Source: JAHIKV01 sp965195225 | GTDB taxonomy: Bacteria; Planctomycetota; Planctomycetia; Pirellulales; Thermoguttaceae | Reading direction: 5' to 3' | Length of the DNA: 64,000 nucleotides | Assembly: GCA_965195225.1 (NCBI GenBank) | Contig: CBDAFL010000171.1 | Span: 56,504-120,503 of the forward strand | Shown: in pieces, positions 61,308 to 64,000 of the stretch | Position numbering within the stretch: the first letter of the stretch is position 1 | How the letters are laid out: each line of letters begins with the position of its first letter | The notes under the pieces: model-generated | What the model saw: only the letters and a program-made list of their open reading frames with translations | Database searches by the model: none | What the model was told of the DNA's origin: nothing | Made by a program: the position numbers and the translations under genes

Positions 61308-61893
61308 ACGGTTGGCGGGTGGTGCTGACGAAAGGGACCAAGGGTGTGTGCCACTGGCTTTGCCAGTGCCCGGCGGGGTTTCCCCCCGGGGGCTGTTAGC
61401 CCCCGGCTATTGTTCACGACATTCCAACCGTCCCTACGGGACGGGCGTGGCGACGAACTCTCCTTCCCAGCGATAAAAAGACCGTCCGGTTTTTTGGGGA
61501 GTGTGGGCATTTCGGGAGTTTTTATCCCGAAGGGATTGTGCAGGACAGCCCAGGGTTGACGCGCAGCGGCTACCCTGGGTGAACGGGTTTGTCGTAACGT
61601 CTTACCCCGAAGGGGTTGCGGAATGGCGGCGTCGCTCCACAACCCTTTCAGGGTTGAACAAATCATCGGCCCCGCAACCCAGGGTAGCCGCCCAAGCGGC
61701 AACCCTGGGCTACCTTATGAAAGCCCTTCGGGCTATTCGGAAAACGTCGCAACCCTTCGCCAAATAACATCCTGAAAACTGGACGGGCTCTAAACTGCCG
61801 GGCTATTGTCAAACGACCCCATGGGTCGAAGTCTTCGCAATTGCCACTACCTGCTGCCTTTTTCACTCCGATTGGTATCGAGATTTAGACCAG
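61308..61893. repeat. Repeat-rich non-coding region
   Basis: Several palindromes typical of planctomycete intergenic DNA: TGCCACTGGCTTTGCCAGTG near 61350, CCCCCGGGGGCTGTTAGCCCCCGG near 61383, and a larger pair CCCAGGGTTGACGC..GCAGCGGCTACCCTGGG (about 61551-61580) and CAACCCAGGGTAGCCGCC..GGCAACCCTGGG (about 61676-61712). CCCGAAGGG words recur. Short frames here are repeat-derived. No gene is supported. Confidence 0.6.
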
Positions 61894-63390
61894 TCAGCGA
61901 TCAGTGTCAGTCGTGAAACCTGAAAACCATTCTTGGCCACGCACGTTGTCAAGATCGGAATCAGACGCAAGGTGAGCGGGCAACGGAAGAGTACCGCATG
62001 TGCGAGCCGTCTCAAGCCATTGCCGGCAAGTCTGGGGGTCATTCTGTAGAGAGCAGATGCAAGCAAGATTGTAAGCAGCAGCCCCTGGCATGAGGGACTC
62101 ACAGATAGACAGTGTCTCGCCAGCCTGGGCGAAGAGCTTGTCGGCATCATCCCCCGACTTCGTCTTGGCCTGATCGAACAACGTAGCCCCCCAGTTATTG
62201 AGGGCTTCGTGGGAGTCTGGCTTGATCTTCAGGGCCGCGGCGTACTTCTCGCCGGACTGGGCGAAGAGCTTGTCGGCATCCTCCCCCGACTTCGTCTCGG
62301 CCTGAGCGGACAATTGATTGGCCTGGAGGATAAATGCCCACGCGACATTCTCAACCAGGCTGGGTGGCATGTCGTCCGACTGCAACTCGATCACGCGATC
62401 ATACTCACCTGCAAGAAGGAAATGTTGGGCGAGCAACGTCTTACCCTGAATGCCCTCTTCTATATCTCGGATGGCGCCTTGAAGTAATGCTCGCGTTGCA
62501 CCACACACGTCGATTTGAGACGTTTCGTTCGGAAGGCAATACGAGGTAAGGGTTTCAAGTTGCTGAAGTGAATGAGTGAAGGGCTTTTCGACGAACGCCG
62601 GGGGGAAAACCTTGAGTTCCTGGCCAAGGACTGCGAAAAAATCGTCTGCATCGTATCCCGTTACAAAGTAGGCAGACTTATCGGAGCCCAGTAGGTCATT
62701 AGCGACGTGAGTGGCGGGCGGATTCTCTTTGTAGCCGACCCAGTAGAGACGCTCGTCAAAACGTTTGACCTGGGCCAGATGTTTGAACACCGGGTCGCTT
62801 TCGCCACTGTAACCAACAACCAACCAAAGACGCCCACGACCGGCATCCTCGAACAGTGGGGCAATGGCCTCCGATAGCCGGTCAACTTCGCCTGGATCAT
62901 GGAGCAAGACAAACCCTGTGTGCTGGCCGTGCAGGTGAAAGATGGCTTTTTGAGAAGTATATGCAGGCTTAAATCGCTGAGACGCGGCGAAGTCATATAC
63001 GCCAGGAAAGACAGCAACGTGGGCGCAGGCCCTCAGAACGAGCGGATCAAAGTTTGTCGTGAGTACTCGGTCAACAATATCGTTCTTAATGAGTTGTGCG
63101 ATTGCCAGATGCGCCCAGTTAACTTTCGCCTGCTCGACCTTCTCGGCAATCAAGTCACGACGCTCCCCGTCGGACAATTCAGCCATGCAATGAGGGTAAT
63201 CCTTGGGGGTGGCTCGCTCGTACGCAACCGGCCAGCGCTCTTTTATGATGTTTACAAAACCTGCAGCCGTGGGAATGCCGGCTGTGACCGAGCAGCCTGC
63301 ACCGATGAGCAAAGCCACTTTCTTCCCTCGGCGCTTGGCGTTTTTGACGGCTTCAACCAAGTCTCGGATATCGCGTTGGTAGTCTGCCAT
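61894..63390 (-). CDS. SIR2-domain protein with TPR-like C-terminus, candidate defence gene
   Basis: 498 residues from ATG 63390 (AGGAAGG five bases upstream). SIR2 fold motifs are complete: VALLIGAGCSVTAGIPTA (26-42), VLTTNFDPLVL (109-119), catalytic His in IFHLHGQH (H154) and VVGYSGESDP (191-200). SIR2 domains of this kind cleave NAD in several anti-phage systems. Residues about 290-490 have TPR-like repeats, including two near-copies with KSGEDADKLFAQSGE and KSGDDADKLFAQAGE, fitting a sensor or oligomerisation part. No partner gene is adjacent on the same strand, so it may work alone. Activity is inferred from the fold. Confidence 0.87.
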   Translation of the reverse strand: MADYQRDIRDLVEAVKNAKRRGKKVALLIGAGCSVTAGIPTAAGFVNIIKERWPVAYERATPKDYPHCMAELSDGERRDLIAEKVEQAKVNWAHLAIAQLIKNDIVDRVLTTNFDPLVLRACAHVAVFPGVYDFAASQRFKPAYTSQKAIFHLHGQHTGFVLLHDPGEVDRLSEAIAPLFEDAGRGRLWLVVGYSGESDPVFKHLAQVKRFDERLYWVGYKENPPATHVANDLLGSDKSAYFVTGYDADDFFAVLGQELKVFPPAFVEKPFTHSLQQLETLTSYCLPNETSQIDVCGATRALLQGAIRDIEEGIQGKTLLAQHFLLAGEYDRVIELQSDDMPPSLVENVAWAFILQANQLSAQAETKSGEDADKLFAQSGEKYAAALKIKPDSHEALNNWGATLFDQAKTKSGDDADKLFAQAGETLSICESLMPGAAAYNLACICSLQNDPQTCRQWLETARTCGTLPLPAHLASDSDLDNVRGQEWFSGFTTDTDR

Positions 63391-64000
63391 AGCGGCCTTC
63401 CTGGAGACGTGGAAGCGTGGACGACGTGAGGTGCTGGAACACAAGCAGGTGGTCCGAGTATACCGCGACGATCCCCTCTCACAAGGGGGGCATGCCGAAT
63501 GGTTAGATTACAGAACGCAGACGGTCAGCAGAGTAGGTCAGGTACTCCGTACCTGACACCAAGCGGCAAACGGCGGGTGGCACACCACCTCAACTCTTTT
63601 CCTCAGTGCTACCCGCCGAAGGGCGTGGTCCAACGGCCAGCCACGCCCTTCGCTTCGCTCATGGACGTGCCACCCGGGCGGATTTTTGCGCGAACTTTCC
63701 AGAAAAGCGTCCAAACCGATTTTTGCGCGCTTAATTGGTTTTTCGGGGCCAATTCAACCTGGCGCATCCAGGTTGATTAACCCGGTATACCAGGTTGATC
63801 AACCTGAGGTTGAACTGGGGTTACGCCTAAAGCGCGGCCGCCAAAGCGAAATGAATAGCCCTGGTTTTAAGCGGTTTGAACGCATCGGCGGCCCTCGGCG
63901 AATCGACGTAAGAATTAGTTGGCGATTTCAGAAATTTTTTCCAGTTAATTCAGGTCGGAAAATCGACCTTAACTTGAATAACAACATCGGGTTGTAGCGA
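63391..64000. other. Non-coding window end with several palindromes
   Basis: Three clear structures: a perfect 9-bp stem GTCAGGTAC-TCC-GTACCTGAC at 63537-63557; a 10-bp stem AAGGGCGTGG/CCACGCCCTT at 63619-63650; and a nest of TCAACCTGG/CCAGGTTGA words with the perfect palindrome CAGGTTGATCAACCTG at 63791-63806. The open frame 63686-63997 is made largely of these words and is not supported as a gene. Confidence 0.5.

Noticed and set aside
61265..61767. Several 60-145 residue frames on both strands
   Set aside because: Their sequences (QPRVAAQAATLGY-like) come from palindromic CCCAGGGTAGCCGC repeats.
63686..63997. 103-residue frame at the window end
   Set aside because: Composed of AACCTGG/CCAGGTT palindromes; no ribosome site or protein-like pattern.

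Overview
The window looks like a chromosome segment of a planctomycete, probably order Pirellulales. The signs are a DUF1559 pseudopilin with a type IV pilin-like N-terminus, a DUF1570 HEXXH protein, a GldA / permease-GldG / DUF4340 transporter set, two groES genes, a thrS-infC pair, an 88-residue holin-like membrane protein of a kind often annotated in planctomycetes, and GC-rich coding with long antisense shadow frames. This is inferred from gene content; there is no rRNA here.

Layout. 1-2.5 kb: a radical SAM protein followed by a large methyltransferase-like protein. 2.7-4.6 kb: an OPT-family transporter broken by one in-frame TAG. 4.7-7.3 kb: an alpha/beta hydrolase and a secreted Pro-rich protein (minus strand). 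7.6-9.7 kb: groES-groEL. 10.3-12.3 kb: a visibly AT-richer island with a caspase-like peptidase and an unknown partner, followed by a 325-bp inverted-repeat element. 13-23.5 kb: a TerC-family protein, the pseudopilin, the ABC/GldG/DUF4340 operon, small membrane proteins and a beta-propeller. 23.7-30.1 kb (minus): a nucleotide-sugar pyrophosphorylase, a nitroreductase, a MazF-like toxin-antitoxin pair, a terpene-cyclase-like repeat protein, a second groES, a coiled-coil protein and the DUF1570 protein. 30.2-31.7 kb: a TPR protein overlapped by an HEXXH membrane protein. 31.7-40.1 kb (minus): a 56-aa coiled-coil protein, the CCA-adding enzyme and AddA/AddB. 40.1-42.2 kb (minus): an accessory trio of D12-class DNA adenine methylase plus two unknowns. 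42.3-45.2 kb: infC, thrS and a tRNA-Val. 46.7-60.5 kb: a surface-glycan cluster. 61.0 kb: a holin-like protein. 61.9-63.4 kb: a SIR2-domain protein of the type used in phage defence.

The glycan cluster is the most coherent system. It has a GDP-mannose-4,6-dehydratase-like enzyme, a GmhA-like sugar isomerase, a flippase, a Wzy-like polymerase/ligase, several glycosyltransferases (one a natural tandem of two GT4 enzymes), a PglC-type initiating transferase, a PglD-like acyltransferase, a DegT aminotransferase, and a dedicated ACP-FabG-FabH set. The last set suggests that a non-standard acyl group is made for an amino sugar. Near-identical 96-bp repeats in opposite orientation flank the cluster.

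The other strong theme is short repeats. A 20-bp palindrome occurs seven times, every copy inside a reading frame: four in the pseudopilin leader and three in AddB. A different palindrome sits in the DUF1570 leader. Degenerate heptanucleotide arrays occur between genes and in frame inside AddA. These repeats appear to have colonised coding sequence at tolerant sites such as leaders and linkers.
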